A stretch of DNA of 64,000 nt. Source: Costus lasius (lineage: Eukaryota > Streptophyta > Magnoliopsida > Zingiberales > Costaceae). Below, in pieces: positions 50,001-60,738 of the stretch. The notes under the pieces are model-generated. The model saw nothing but the letters and a program-made list of their open reading frames with translations, did not search any database and was not told the DNA's origin. The stretch lies in contig CM050450.1 of NCBI GenBank assembly GCA_027563935.2, positions 13,809,957 through 13,873,956 of the forward strand, written 5' to 3'. Every line of letters starts with the position of its first letter. Positions within the stretch are counted from its first letter, which is position 1. Both the position numbers and the translations under genes were made by a program.

Positions 50001-53000
50001 ATCCTTTACTGGAACTTAAGCCAATATGGCTGACCAAATATCCAAACCTGACTCGGCAATGGGCCAATTTGGGGTTGTGGGAGCTTATAGCATTTACTGG
50101 TTTGACCAGAGCTACTTGGATAAGCTTAAGACTATTTAGATAAACTGCTTATGCTTATCCATATTGTATTTTTTTTAGGTTTTTAGGCTCTAATTTTATA
50201 TCTAAACTCTGAATTCATTTGATGAAATTTATTCTGTGCTTATGCATAGTTTTCTTTAGACTTGTAAGCTATCTGATCTGATTTCACTTATCAACTTATC
50301 CTCACATATGTTTCCTGCCATGTGTTCATTAAAGTACAAAAATTAATCCACATGAATAGATACAACCAAAGCTGAAAGAGTTGCAAATTTAGAAGGAGAG
50401 TCGCCTTGTGAAAGAGTCGCCGCTGGAAAGAGAAAATCGGAATAAGAAAGGAAGTAACCGGATGGTGAGAGGAGCAACAGAAATCAGCCGCCCTGTCCCT
50501 GCCCTTGCCCTCGATGACGAGCTTGTCCCAGGCTGCACTTACTTCCTCCTCCCCTCTTTCTTCCTCCCCTCGTCCACATCGCGGACCACCTCACTGCCGC
50601 GTCGCTAGCTGCACTCGCCACCAACCTACACAAGTTGTGGCTCGCCTTCGGATAGTCCCCGTTTGAGCACATGAAGGTGCTGCCGGAGTTCATCGCCTTG
50701 CTCATAACGGCACCGGAAGGCATCGAGGAGGGAGGAGAGGATGGGGAGAGGGACGGCGGCGGGCTTTGCAGTACGCTAGAGCTGAGGAGGTTGGAGATTA
50801 GGCTGAGTTAGGCAGCAGTTGATCTTCGAGGCTTTTTTTCTTTAGTGGGTGAGAGAAGCTGCCTTCTTCTAGCTTCTTAGTTACAGTAGAATTTCTCGGT
50901 CTACGCCCGAGAAACTGCGGGTCAAATGACGTAACTTATCAAAAATAGCAGGCCGCGCCCGCATAAGCTACTGGCCCACAGCTCCAAATGTATAAAACAT
51001 CTGGGTCCGAACTACTCAAAATGCACTATGGTACAGCAGGTGCTGGCCTAGATGATTGTTCATTTTACCCAAGTCAATCGGAATTTGACTACTCAGTTTT
51101 GCTACTTGAATCCCATTAGTGGAAACCAAAGAATGAAATACTGGTCCATACCGGCCGTATTGTCTGGTATGTATTGGTTTTAGTATATGGTCGGTATCGG
51201 TATAAATATGTAATATATATTTATATATGTATTATTTGGTACTGACCATTACCTTTGGGACCTTATGTTAGTGCCATTGGTATAGTACGGTTGGACCAGA
51301 ACTATGTTTCGGACTAGTTTTTTTAAACCTTGGCGGAAACTAAATCTTTTTAAAGCAAGTTAGTTCCGCCAATTGACAAAGCTTGGCATATTTCCATCCC
51401 TAGTTAGTTTATCGCTTGTATATATTAGCATGTTCACATTTGTCTCAAATGAACGATACAACAGTTTATTAAATGTTTGCACACGCTTGCTTGTATTGCA
51501 TCGGTACGTGCTAATAATGCTAACACTGATTTGTTTGTGTTTTTTGACAGATTGATGACAAACTCTATGTTTACTTGGAGTATGTATCTGGCGGTTCTAT
51601 ACATAGGCTTCTTCAGGAGTATGGTCCACTTGGTGAGCCAGCAATTCGTAGTTATACTCAACAAATCCTTTCAGGTCTTGCATTTTTGCACGCAAAGAAA
51701 ACTGTTCACAGGTACCGTAAGCATCTTGGTTTAGTTGTTTAATAACCAAACTATTATCTTGGAAGATTATGTGCTGACTCTAGATTTCTTTCCACTGTTG
51801 ATAATCTGTCCTTCATTCAGGGACATCAAAGGTGCAAATATACTGGTTGATCCAAATGGCCGTGTTAAGGTGGCAGATTTTGGAATGGCCAAACATGTAA
51901 TTTCTTATGATTTGCTCTCTTCTCGCTGAAATGTCTTTGAAGTTAAATTATGTGATTTAAAATGGCTCGCAAACAAACAGTGTGTGAATCCTTATTTTTT
52001 CTCGTAAAGTTTAATGGGTAATACATGCTTTAGATCTGTAATTCAGTTCGAGTTACATTAATTCGCTATTGTTGCCAATCGAATTGTGATGTCCAGTCAA
52101 GTGTGATGCTTTAACAGAGGTACTGAAATATGTCAGAGTGTAACTGTTGAATCATTGTTTGCCTCTTTCAACAAGATACTTCAACTTTATAGGATCAGAA
52201 GTTGGTGATGTAGTTTAGCAGCAATAATAAATTCGGGAGGAATTTTGGAGTTTGCCCATTGAACAGTAGAAATGATGCTTGCGTCAAAGCCTAATAGTGA
52301 CTCTAGCTTGCCATAAAGCATGAAACTGCCTTAAAAAATGACAAATCTTTGTAAAGCATTTATACTATAATGTTAAAGTCCCAAGAGTTAACATTTTGTA
52401 GGAGGGAAATTTTGAATTAATGTTTTAATGATAAGTTTTGTTTGATAACAAGTCAGATTACTCTGATTGGATGATCATTTCAATGGGATAAAGTCCAAGT
52501 ACACAAAAATCTTAAGCTAATTCTGCCACCATTCTAAATTCTTAGTTGCAACTTGCAAGTTTAGTTTTTTGCTTGTGAAATCTGAGAAAACCATCGCACA
52601 GCAACTGGTAGCTTATCTTCATGTTATAGAAAGCCACCAACATCATTTATGACCTGCTAGTTCTACTCTGCCTTAGATGCCAATAACTCTTGATTCGTGT
52701 CAATATTATTTTGGTAAATTTAATCAAGGCTTGAAACGATGGAAGTTCTGAAATTCATCTCGAGCAGTAGTGGGATGCCACAAGGTGTTGCTGCTGATGT
52801 GTTGGTTTGCTTTTGGTCAATGTATATTGTTCCAGATTTGATTGACCTCTCTGGTCTAATCTAGTTTAGCATAGGCTTTTTCAGTTGCAAATGGAAAAAT
52901 AACTTACGCCTAATTTGAATGAAAAAAAGGTAAAGATCAAGCTATTTTGAAAACATAGTTTGAGTGGAGTGTCTAGGATGTTTGTCTTATCCACTACAAA

Positions 53001-56000
53001 ACATAATAAAACATTTTTGAGATGTTTACTAAGTGACTATGAAATGCTAAATCGTCTTCCAAAGTGTGTGAATCGTGGATCTGGCTTAGATCAAACAGAT
53101 CACAGAAAGCCGTATTTTTTAATGCCTGAAATTTGTTGTCCGTATTTAATTGTGACTATGAACTTGAACTCAGAGATATTACATTTTTATTTCTTTTCCT
53201 TTTCTCAATAAACTAATTTCATGGATCTACACAAGATCACATCTGAGAAGTATAATAAGGATTGGGAGAATTGATGTAGTGAATGAGAATTGTGATCTGA
53301 GTGTGAGGATTGGAAAGAGAGGAATGTGTATTATAAAAGAAAAGAAAGCTGAACTGGTTGGTTGAGCCCCTGGAAATGTCTATTTCATCCATTTTGGTTG
53401 GTTCCAACGTCCAACAGTTTAATATTTGATATTCAAACCTCTATATTGAAGTTACTTGATGCCATCAAAAGCTGTGGAATTTTGTGAACGGAGTTCTTAA
53501 AATAGTTGTATATGATAGGTATATAAAGGAGTTTCTTCTGAAATCAATCAGATGCACAGATATATTTCAGCACATCAAACCCAAGAAGCACAATATATTT
53601 ATTTAAAAGAACACTTACAGATTTTGGTGGAAAAGTTAGCTGGTAATACAATAGCACGATAATAGTAATATATTGTTTTGAATTTGAACTGCAGAGCCTA
53701 CTCTGGAGTTACGGATAAAACATTGCATGTGTTCCATTAATTAATAATTTGCTATTATTTACTATCACCAATGAATTCGCTTCTTTCATTTAATGGAAAC
53801 AGACTATTATCATGCTTGTGAAACTTGAATTACGTATCTTGAAAAGTTATCCAATGATTTAGTTCGTCAGTTTTTGTATGTGAATTTACATATGAAATAC
53901 ACCATACTAAAGATGCACATATTGATTCCATATTGTTTTTTTTTCTTCAGATTACTGGACAATCTTGCCCCCTCTCATTCAAGGGAAGTCCTTACTGGAT
54001 GGCTCCAGAGGTACACTTTTTCTCTTTCTTCCTTCACTCTTCTTTTCAATCAAATAATATTTAATCTTACCCTTTGGGTTCACAGTTTATTGTTCTTACT
54101 TTCAATCTTAGGTCATAAAGAATTCAAATGGCTGCAATCTTGCAGTCGACATATGGAGCCTAGGATGCACTGTCTTAGAGATGGCTACATCAAAGCCACC
54201 TTGGAGCCAATATGAAGGGGTTAGTGTTTAGCATTTTGAGATAAGTCGTAGCAGTTCTGATGATTTGGACCTTTCTTATTATTTTGTTTCTAGATAACTG
54301 GGCTTGCTCTAGATATTATTTTTTATTGACTTCTCTGAGCCATCTGCATTGGACTATCCTTGCAATTGAAAGTATTAATATGATATGTCGTTGGATGGAA
54401 CCATAGTGAAAGAAGCAGAAGCTCGTGCTCGGGCGTGCCTCCTCCTTCCGCACACACTTGTCTGTGTAACGGTCCCTGTTTGGACCGGTGGTTTTTTAAT
54501 CCTGAGTCATACCCAGAACCTCCTAATCCTTTTGTTGTTAATGTCCTTTTCCTTTTATCTTACCAAAAAAAACAAATTTCTTTCCGTTGTTGCTAAGCCA
54601 TTTAATGTGGCTTGTGGCCTTCTACTTTTTTCTAAATTAACCAGCGCAGCACTTTGCAACATTGTTTCTGTAGCAGTAACTTTATATATGTTTGCCATTG
54701 ATACATATTTTTGATCCATAAATCATTGCTATAAAATATCTATGATATTTTTACTAAAATATTGAGGTCCCTATGATGCTGACAGCACTTTCCATGATCT
54801 CCCGTATGCCCATCACACCTTAGCTTAAGTGAATGATTATATGTATTCACATGATTTAATGTTCATTTACACCCTGTTTAGTAGGAAGGAGAGGAGCGTG
54901 GAAAGGAGGGAAAATTATTGGGAGGATGAAAACAAGAGGAGGGAAAGAAGGAAGGAAAATGGGCACTGCACTGCCGTTTCATTTGCTCCCTACCGCTGCT
55001 GCCTGGCTTGCTCGCTGTTGATACACTCGTCATCCCCCGCTGTTGCAGAGAGGGCTGCTTTTGCAAAGAGGGCAGAAGAAGGCGGAGGTGAGTGTCATGG
55101 GGGGGGGGGGGGGGGGGAGGGTGGTTCCTGTATCTGCCGGCTGGTGGCAGGGGTGGGGATGCTTGCTGCTTTGCACACAGGGTCATGGACGTAGTTTCCT
55201 TAGTGCTTAATGTCCGCACGGTACCCTAACAATGGGTGGAGGAGATTTCATGCGATCACTTTCTCTTCTTCCCGCTTTTCCTTTCTTCTAATTTTTCTTT
55301 CTTTCCCTTCAATAAACTGAGCCTTAAATAACTAGGCATTTGTTTGGTGTTCTACGTTGGTAATTTTGGTACCATGATCCATTAGGTCCATTATATTACA
55401 TTACACGACATTAATATCTAGTGTTAATCAAGATAATGACTGCACTGGTTTTTGACCAACATAAACTTTGCTAGTTATGTCCTTTAGTACTTCCATCTAC
55501 AGAAACACGTACTCTTACTTTTTTTCTTGTAGCTGATATTACATAATGCCCTTGCAGTTATACAAGCAGTTGCAATATGGAATTTTACTTGACTAATATC
55601 ACCTCTGTTCTTCAATCTTGGTTGTTAGTTCTTTTCATTGACACTTGGATTTGTTTGTCATGCTTTAGATTGCAGCCATGTTCAAGATTGGGAATAGTAA
55701 GGAGCTTCCACCGATCCCTGATCATCTTTCTGGTGATGGCAAGGATTTTATAAGGAAATGTCTACAACGAGATCCATCAAAGCGCCCAACTGCAGCTGAA
55801 CTTTTAGAGCATCAATTCGTGAAAAATGCTGCCTTGATTGAGAAATCAGTGCTTATTTCTCAACCTCTACAGCAAATGGGTGTTTCAAGTGGAGCAAATA
55901 CTCAGGTAGTGAAGCATCATCTCTTATTTTCTATTATTTGGACTGATAGTTCAAATGCATAGAATCTAGAACTTCTTTGAGATTGTATTTCGTTAGCTAC

Positions 56001-58288
56001 ATGTTCTGATTTGGAATAAATATTGATATATCAATTGCTAATGGTAGTTACAAAGTGGAGAAAGAAAATGCCCCATCATGACTAGAGAAAAGTGTGTGAA
56101 CCCTTACTGCAAAATGGATCCTTAACTATTAGTTAAATAAATACTTTTATAAATTAATAATTTTATAGAATACTAATTTTATAAAAAACTAATATTAACT
56201 ATTAATTAAAAAGTTACATATATAAAATTACCGGTTAACCGCAAACTAGTGGTTAACCGAACCGAACAATCAGTTTCCGAATCGATAGGTTTAGTTCAAG
56301 ACAAAAAAAGGGGATCACGGTTCGCTTAACCAAACCGTGAACACCTGTAGTCACCATGTTGAAGTCTTTAGTTTGAAGTTTATATTATCCGGTTCTAAAC
56401 GTTTGGACTAGTGGTATTAAAGGCACTAGAGGGTCCAAGGCGTGAATATAATTATCCAACTAGTGAGTCTAACTCATTGATTCGACGTTCGACGTTTTAA
56501 AATAGCCTAAACGAGTTTACTTGGGTTTAGGATCATTTTATGGAAAACTTGCTATCTCTCTATTTTGGCCATGCGAGTTCACTATGTTCATTGAATGAAT
56601 AATATTATGAAATACACCAACACCGCTTGCCATTTGTTTACTCTTGTCATATTCTTTGCTCTCTCATTCTCCACTCTCTCCAAACTAATATTATCATTTG
56701 GTCCTCCTGTTCTCACAACCGCTGAAAGAATTATTTTTCTCAATTTTTATTTATTAGTAGGACATATTACTAATGAATGGTTTTAACTTTTTGAATTTGT
56801 ATGTGGGTCCTATTTGATATATATTTTCATTTTCACCATTTGTTAATATTTGGTTTATATTAAGGTTTTCAGTCTCGATTTATATTATCAATCCAATATC
56901 AACCTAGTATGTACCAAGTCTATTAGCATAAATATGGTAACAATCAACTAGACACATAATGTACAGATCAGTAATTAGGAGTATTTGCTATCGAGAATCA
57001 TGATTTACATAGTATTTTAACAATAGCAAATAATAAACTCACTAATCCAATTATAGTTTTTCTTGTACTTAGATATGATATAAGGTACTTCTTTTTATTT
57101 GGATTTTGTTAGAGTAGAGAAAGTGACAAGGAGAGGAAAGGAGAAGAGATGGAAACCCATACATTAAATTCTTGCATTATAACTTACTATATATATATAT
57201 AATACTATTTCTAATATTATTAATTCTAATAATTAACCATTCTAAAATTCCCCTAGGAGCATATATGATAATTATGTCTAGCTTGCATTAAAAAAAGTTG
57301 TAAGAAAAAGGCTAACAATATAGTTTGCAAAAAGAGGTGAGACTGAGTTTGGGGACTTGATCTAATCTAATTAGGCAGGGTTAGGGTTTGCGAGTAGTAG
57401 TAGGTAGTGTGAGTCATTGCAAGCAAGTAGTAAGTAGTGCCAGACATCACTAGCAGAAGTAGAAGACAATGCCAGGTCGCCAAGAAGAGTAAAAGACGTT
57501 GTGAGCAGTAGTAGGCAGCGCCAACAAGAAGGCAGCGCCAACAAGAGTAGAAGGTGGCATCATAAAAGACAGTTGTCGCTAGTAGTAGTAGAAGGTGGTG
57601 TAAGGCGTTGCCGACAGAAGTAGACTAATACATATCCACCCATCAATTTTGTATAAATGCCCATTGTATAGTGATTTCTTTACTCTTTTCATTGAGCCTT
57701 GTGGGACATGGTGTTTATTTGACATTTCATGTACTTGAAAATCTAAGGCCGTGACATCAAGCTTGAATGGCACTTCATCCTAGTCACTTTCTTGATGTGT
57801 TTCAAGATATTACGTCTTCCTTGGGTACCTAATGTTATTAGTCTAGACTCTAGGCATTATCACGGTTTTTTTAATAGACAGATCAGATTATTTGTTTAGG
57901 CATTTTAGCATTTACAAAAGCTGATTTCCATTTGGGATGTTAGTAATTTCTTGCCTTGCTCTAATATCATACTTAAAATGATCTTAGAATGTATTTTATT
58001 CATGCTCGTGTATTTCTTTTGTACGCCTCTTCATGTTTTCTTCCAAATCTTCATTTTTACAATGGTTATCTGTGTCATATTGAAAATTTGTTTATCCTTG
58101 GCTTATGCATGTGTACTTGACTTTCTTTATATTTGAGGTTTTCATCTTGTGTTCGTTTAAGTTACATAATGAAACTTTTGTTATAATCGACTCCAGGGTG
58201 TCAGTCATGCTGGAACCCTATCTTGTTTGGACATGGAGGGATTGACATTTCATCACTTACGATGTGGAAAATCGACTACTTATACCAG
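38060..58288 (+). CDS. YDA: YODA-like MAP kinase kinase kinase, 10 coding exons (3' partial)
   Basis: YODA-class MAPKKKs phosphorylate MKK4/5-type kinases; in Arabidopsis YODA controls zygote elongation and stomatal patterning. Exons: 38060-38598, 38707-39438, 49456-49543, 49648-49710, 51551-51711, 51821-51896, 53951-54010, 54112-54219, 55669-55905, 58197-58288. All borders are GT/AG and the frame is continuous for 718 codons. The start [11 protein letters not shown] and the N-terminal blocks [21 protein letters not shown] and [16 protein letters not shown] fit YODA. The kinase domain follows: [14 protein letters not shown] loop, catalytic Lys in [36 protein letters not shown] (MEKK-type) and [17 protein letters not shown]. 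The tenth exon encodes part of the post-kinase region. The frame is left open at a GT donor, so further exons lie right of the window. No internal stop was seen. Confidence 0.93.
40380..40770. mobile_element. Degenerate small element with GC-rich core
   Basis: The right end gaccgattttttgatccttg matches the CGGTTTTTnnATnCCTT end of the MITE at 19880-20220. Both also have GC-richer cores full of agc/gct motifs and flanking 'ggtaccgactatgtaccgattgg'-type sequence. A clear left end and target duplication were not found, so the left limit is approximate. Confidence 0.45.
41640..43060 (-). pseudogene. Decayed Copia retrotransposon polyprotein remnant (integrase region)
   Basis: Minus-strand conceptual translation gives colinear Copia landmarks in the right order, broken by stops and frameshifts. 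Near 42560-42440 is a GAG-pre-integrase piece (LAKHH...[12 protein letters not shown]). Near 42430-42100 are integrase pieces ([20 protein letters not shown], then IIHQSQ, then GDVVLATTY). Near 41890-41826 is the post-integrase block [18 protein letters not shown]. No LTRs were located. The remnant sits in antisense orientation inside the large YODA intron. Confidence 0.75.
44130..44246. repeat. AT-rich microsatellite region
   Basis: Runs of (TA)n and (TATAA)n at 44130-44190 are followed by imperfect gtatatgtatacacgtatat repeats. Confidence 0.9.
44629..44809. mobile_element. Small MITE-like element of the AAGGTTT/AGTCTC family
   Basis: The left end is AAGGTTTTTAGTCTCAG and the inverse of the right end is CATAGTTTAAGTCTCATTG, so both termini share an AGTCTC block in inverted orientation. 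The core carries 'tattggtgtata' and 'tattgggtggtaca' motifs. No convincing target duplication was seen. Confidence 0.5.
45500..49050 (-). mobile_element. Older solo LTR, minus orientation, interrupted by a younger one
   Basis: The two parts 45500-46723 and 48555-49050 join into one LTR of about 1.72 kb read on the minus strand, from TGTTAGTGTGTATGCC (right end) to GTTTCCCAACA (left end). Each part is similar along its length to the inverse of the LTR inserted between them. For example, the shared words gagaaacctacaggatcgca and tttagtcatgactat occur in both. Flanks tgaag (45495-45499) and agaag (49051-49055) agree at four of five bases and may be a mutated target duplication. No internal genes are present, so it is a solo LTR. 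Confidence 0.82.
46724..48549 (+). mobile_element. Younger solo LTR, plus orientation, nested in the older copy
   Basis: This 1826-bp LTR runs from TGTTGGTGTTTATGCCC to GAGTTTCCCAACA with TG...CA ends. It is flanked by tcaag (46719-46723) and ccaag (48550-48554), a probable 5-bp target duplication with one mutation. A TATA-like tctatataagg (about 48149) followed by CT-rich sequence fits an LTR promoter region. The family resembles plant LTRs starting TGTTGGTGTTTATGCCCT, probably Copia, but no coding region is present to prove it. Open frames inside (48149-48416) are not genes. Confidence 0.85.
50360..50830 (+). pseudogene. GC-rich gene-like fragment inside a YODA intron
   Basis: This block is much more GC-rich than the surrounding intron. 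From about 50576 one plus-strand frame reads [20 protein letters not shown], then LAFG, a stop at 50656, then [20 protein letters not shown] and an acidic glycine-rich tail. The codon use and residue pattern look like a former exon of an alpha-helical repeat protein with one stop codon, not random intron. I cannot name the family with confidence. It could be a captured gene fragment or a retrocopy. Confidence 0.35.
51127..51331. mobile_element. Small MULE-like MITE, 205 bp
   Basis: The element begins CAAAGAATGAAATACTGG and ends GTTTTTTTAAACCTT, matching the ends of the 19880-20220 element, with a core of 'accggccgtattgtctggtatg' type. Flanks agtggaaac (51118-51126) and ggcggaaac (51332-51340) agree at seven of nine bases, consistent with an aged 9-bp target duplication. 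It ends 210 bases before the kinase exon at 51551. Confidence 0.6.
54870..55323. mobile_element. Candidate Tourist-like (PIF/Harbinger) MITE
   Basis: The left end CACCCTGTTTAGTAGGAAGG and the inverse of the right end GGCTCAGTTTATTGAAGGG are imperfect inverted repeats. A TTA trinucleotide directly flanks both ends (54867-54869 and 55324-55326), the target duplication of Tourist-like elements. The arms are purine-rich left and pyrimidine-rich right; the core is GC-rich and contains a 19-base G run. The intron it occupies is 54220-55668 of the YODA-like gene. Confidence 0.5.
55099..55117. repeat. Poly-G run of 19 bases
   Basis: Nineteen consecutive G on the sense strand of the YODA-like intron, inside the candidate MITE. 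The length is likely to be variable or uncertain. Confidence 0.95.
56862..57006. mobile_element. Small MITE-like element of the AAGGTTT/AGTCTC family
   Basis: The left end is AAGGTTTTCAGTCTCGATTT and the inverse of the right end is AAATCATGATTCTCGATAGC. The inner part has 'tatcaatccaatatcaacc' wording also seen near 23.9 kb. No target duplication was recognised. Confidence 0.45.
57371..57627. repeat. Imperfect GTAGTAG / AGCGCCAACAAG repeat patch
   Basis: Low-complexity purine-rich sequence built from agtagtagtaggtagtg, agtagaag and ggcagcgccaacaag units, several in tandem (for example two adjacent ggcagcgccaacaag copies at about 57514-57545). It lies in the 55906-58196 intron. Confidence 0.7.
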
Positions 58289-59020
58289 GTGTGTATATTG
58301 GTTTAACTTTCTTATCTCAGATTTATTTATTTATTTCAAACTCAAAATAACATGCAAGTCTATCTTTTTTTTATTTGCGAAATTTCATTTGGCCTTCAAA
58401 TTAGACTGTTGTCTAATAAACTAAGTGAGATGAATTGCTGTTGCAATTCTTTTGCCAATAATGAGCTTAGTCCTTTGTTGTGTTAAACAAATTGCGTTCA
58501 AGATTTTGAAATAATCTGCAGTAACATGTGCGCTCCTATTTTACGTGGTTCTAATTACAAATGGAAAATTGATTTGACAGATTATAGATGATACGTGTCT
58601 ATGTGACATATTATAAGATCATAAGCCAAGTTTTTGCCAGGTCTACCGACAATTGTATATGCCAAATCCAAATATGATCCGTTTAAATAATTGTTTATAA
58701 AGCATTCAACCCAAATTCAAGCCATACATCAACAGGTCAAAATAAGAGAGAAAAAAAGTGGTCAAGCTATATATAAAAAAAGAGAAAGAGAGGAAAAAGA
58801 AAGAAAATGAGGTTCAGCTATAAAAATGAGAGAAAAAGGGAGAGACAGAAGGAAAAAGGGGTTCGGTTTAAAAAAAGGGAGAGAAAAAAGGGCTGAAATA
58901 TTTTTTTAGCCAAAATTCAGATAGAATATTTCGTAGATGGTGATATAGAAATTGATCGATATGAGAGAGAGATATGTCAAATAACAATCGATCCTATTCC
59001 AAGTTCCCTAAATTTAAGTG
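58289..59020. other. Intron of the YODA-like gene right of the last visible exon
   Basis: This starts at a GT donor (58289). It is AT-rich and then purine-rich (58740-58900, aaaagagaaagagaggaaaaa). No further YODA exon was recognised before the Copia remnant begins. Confidence 0.5.
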
Positions 59021-59779
59021 GTAAGTTTGATAATTGATGCATTTGTATGAATGCCTTTCTAGGTACACATCATGTATCTGACATTGTAGACAATGGATAT
59101 GTGATTCCATATGACTCTTTCAGTCTCACACACGCACTGAACGATCTTCTTCAAAGCACAAAGAAGAAAGATCAAAAGACTATTTCTCTAATTTATCAAG
59201 TATTGGATGAACCTGATTTGAGAAAATATCCAATGCAACTATAACTAAGGAGGTATGAAATGTGTTGCAAATTGCCAAATGAAGTCTGGAAACCAAAAGG
59301 GTTAGCCTTCAAAATTTAAGAGGAGAATTAAAGCTCTCCTAGTGAATGGAATCTGAAAAGGTATTAGATTATATCTCAAGTAAAGGTGATTGAAAACATA
59401 CTCAGATCACTAATAGAAAACGTCAATTATATAGTGACAACCATATAAGAGTCAAAGTACTTAAAAGAAATGTCCATGGAAGAATTCTCAGGATCTTTGG
59501 AGGCATAGGAAGAGAAACTATTTAGAAGCAAAAAAAATCCTTTAGGGGCAATCTAAAGGAGACAATAAGGAGGAGAAATATAAATCATAGAGGCTGAGGT
59601 GGCAATTCGAGTCAACGAGGCATAAACTAGTCATGTTGGCAGACAGGGGAGTGAGAGAGAGAGAGAGAGAGGAAGGGCATTGAACGAAGTTTAGCGGATG
59701 AAGTTTAGCAATCATGCGTTAGTGTGTGGCATCGAGCAAACAAGCTGTGAATGAAGGTAAGAAAAGAAGCAAAGAGAAT

Positions 59780-59827
59780 GGTGTTGGGCAAGGAAGGAAG
59801 GACGTGTTGGGCAAGGAAGGAAGGACA
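59780..59827. repeat. Tandem duplication of a 23-bp unit
   Basis: The unit gtgttgggcaaggaagga plus five bases occurs twice in direct succession inside the interval between gag and integrase remnants. Confidence 0.8.
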
Positions 59828-60648
59828 CGAGGAGCTAGGAAGCAAAGAGAATAGAGGCAAGGAGGAAGAATGCCGGGAGCTGGGACAGTGGGAAGTGAAG
59901 AAATTGGGCAATCGAATAGCAGAAAGGGTGAGGATTGAGGCCTTGACTCTTGAGCCAAAATTAGGGTTGACATTGTCCCTTATGATCCTATTCATTAATT
60001 TTTTGATGAGCGGCTTTGATGACATGCTGGTGGTGATGGGGTGTTGATTATACTAAGTTTAGGTTGGGTTCTATACAAACATATGAAATGATTGGGTTAA
60101 GTAGGTTAACCCATTTATGACTAGTCACAACGCAAACATGAGTACACTTGACCTGAACCCGCCTAACTTTCCGTTGAATCGGGTTAGTGAGTTGTGCCAA
60201 TTTTTGCTAACCTAGGTTTTAGAGATTAGAGGAAGAGGTTGAGATAGAGCATATCAAAATCACATAAGGTATGACAAGACTCAAGTTAGATGTTTTAACT
60301 TGACACTTTGCTTCATAATGCAATTTTAACAATAATGCACAAATTAAGCTTTCTAGTTATGAGGAGATAGATTCTACTATCTTAATTGCATATAAAGATC
60401 TATAAAGATTTAAAACAAGCCGTTAGGCCTTTATTCACAAATATTGACGGTCATCAATTTATTTCCAATGTCTATTATGCCTCTTATATGAAAAATGATA
60501 TACTTAGTATAAGATAGCTTCTAGAAAAGGGTTAGTTTTTTTATACAAGCAGGTGCAATTTATATCTAAATTATGATAGTGGAAATTTGATTGCTAAGGT
60601 GTAAATGATAAAGAATTCTGTTTTCACTAACTGTTTAGACATATACTA

Positions 60649-60738
60649 CAAAATGTTTGATAGCATGTTGTAAAGATTCGTTATGACATTATACAACAAA
60701 ATGTTTGATAGCGTGTTGTAAAGATTCGTTATGACATT
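60649..60738. repeat. Tandem duplication, period 48 bp
   Basis: The unit caaaatgtttgatagc beginning at 60649 recurs at 60697 with one or two changes and ends at gttatgacatt. Confidence 0.9.
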
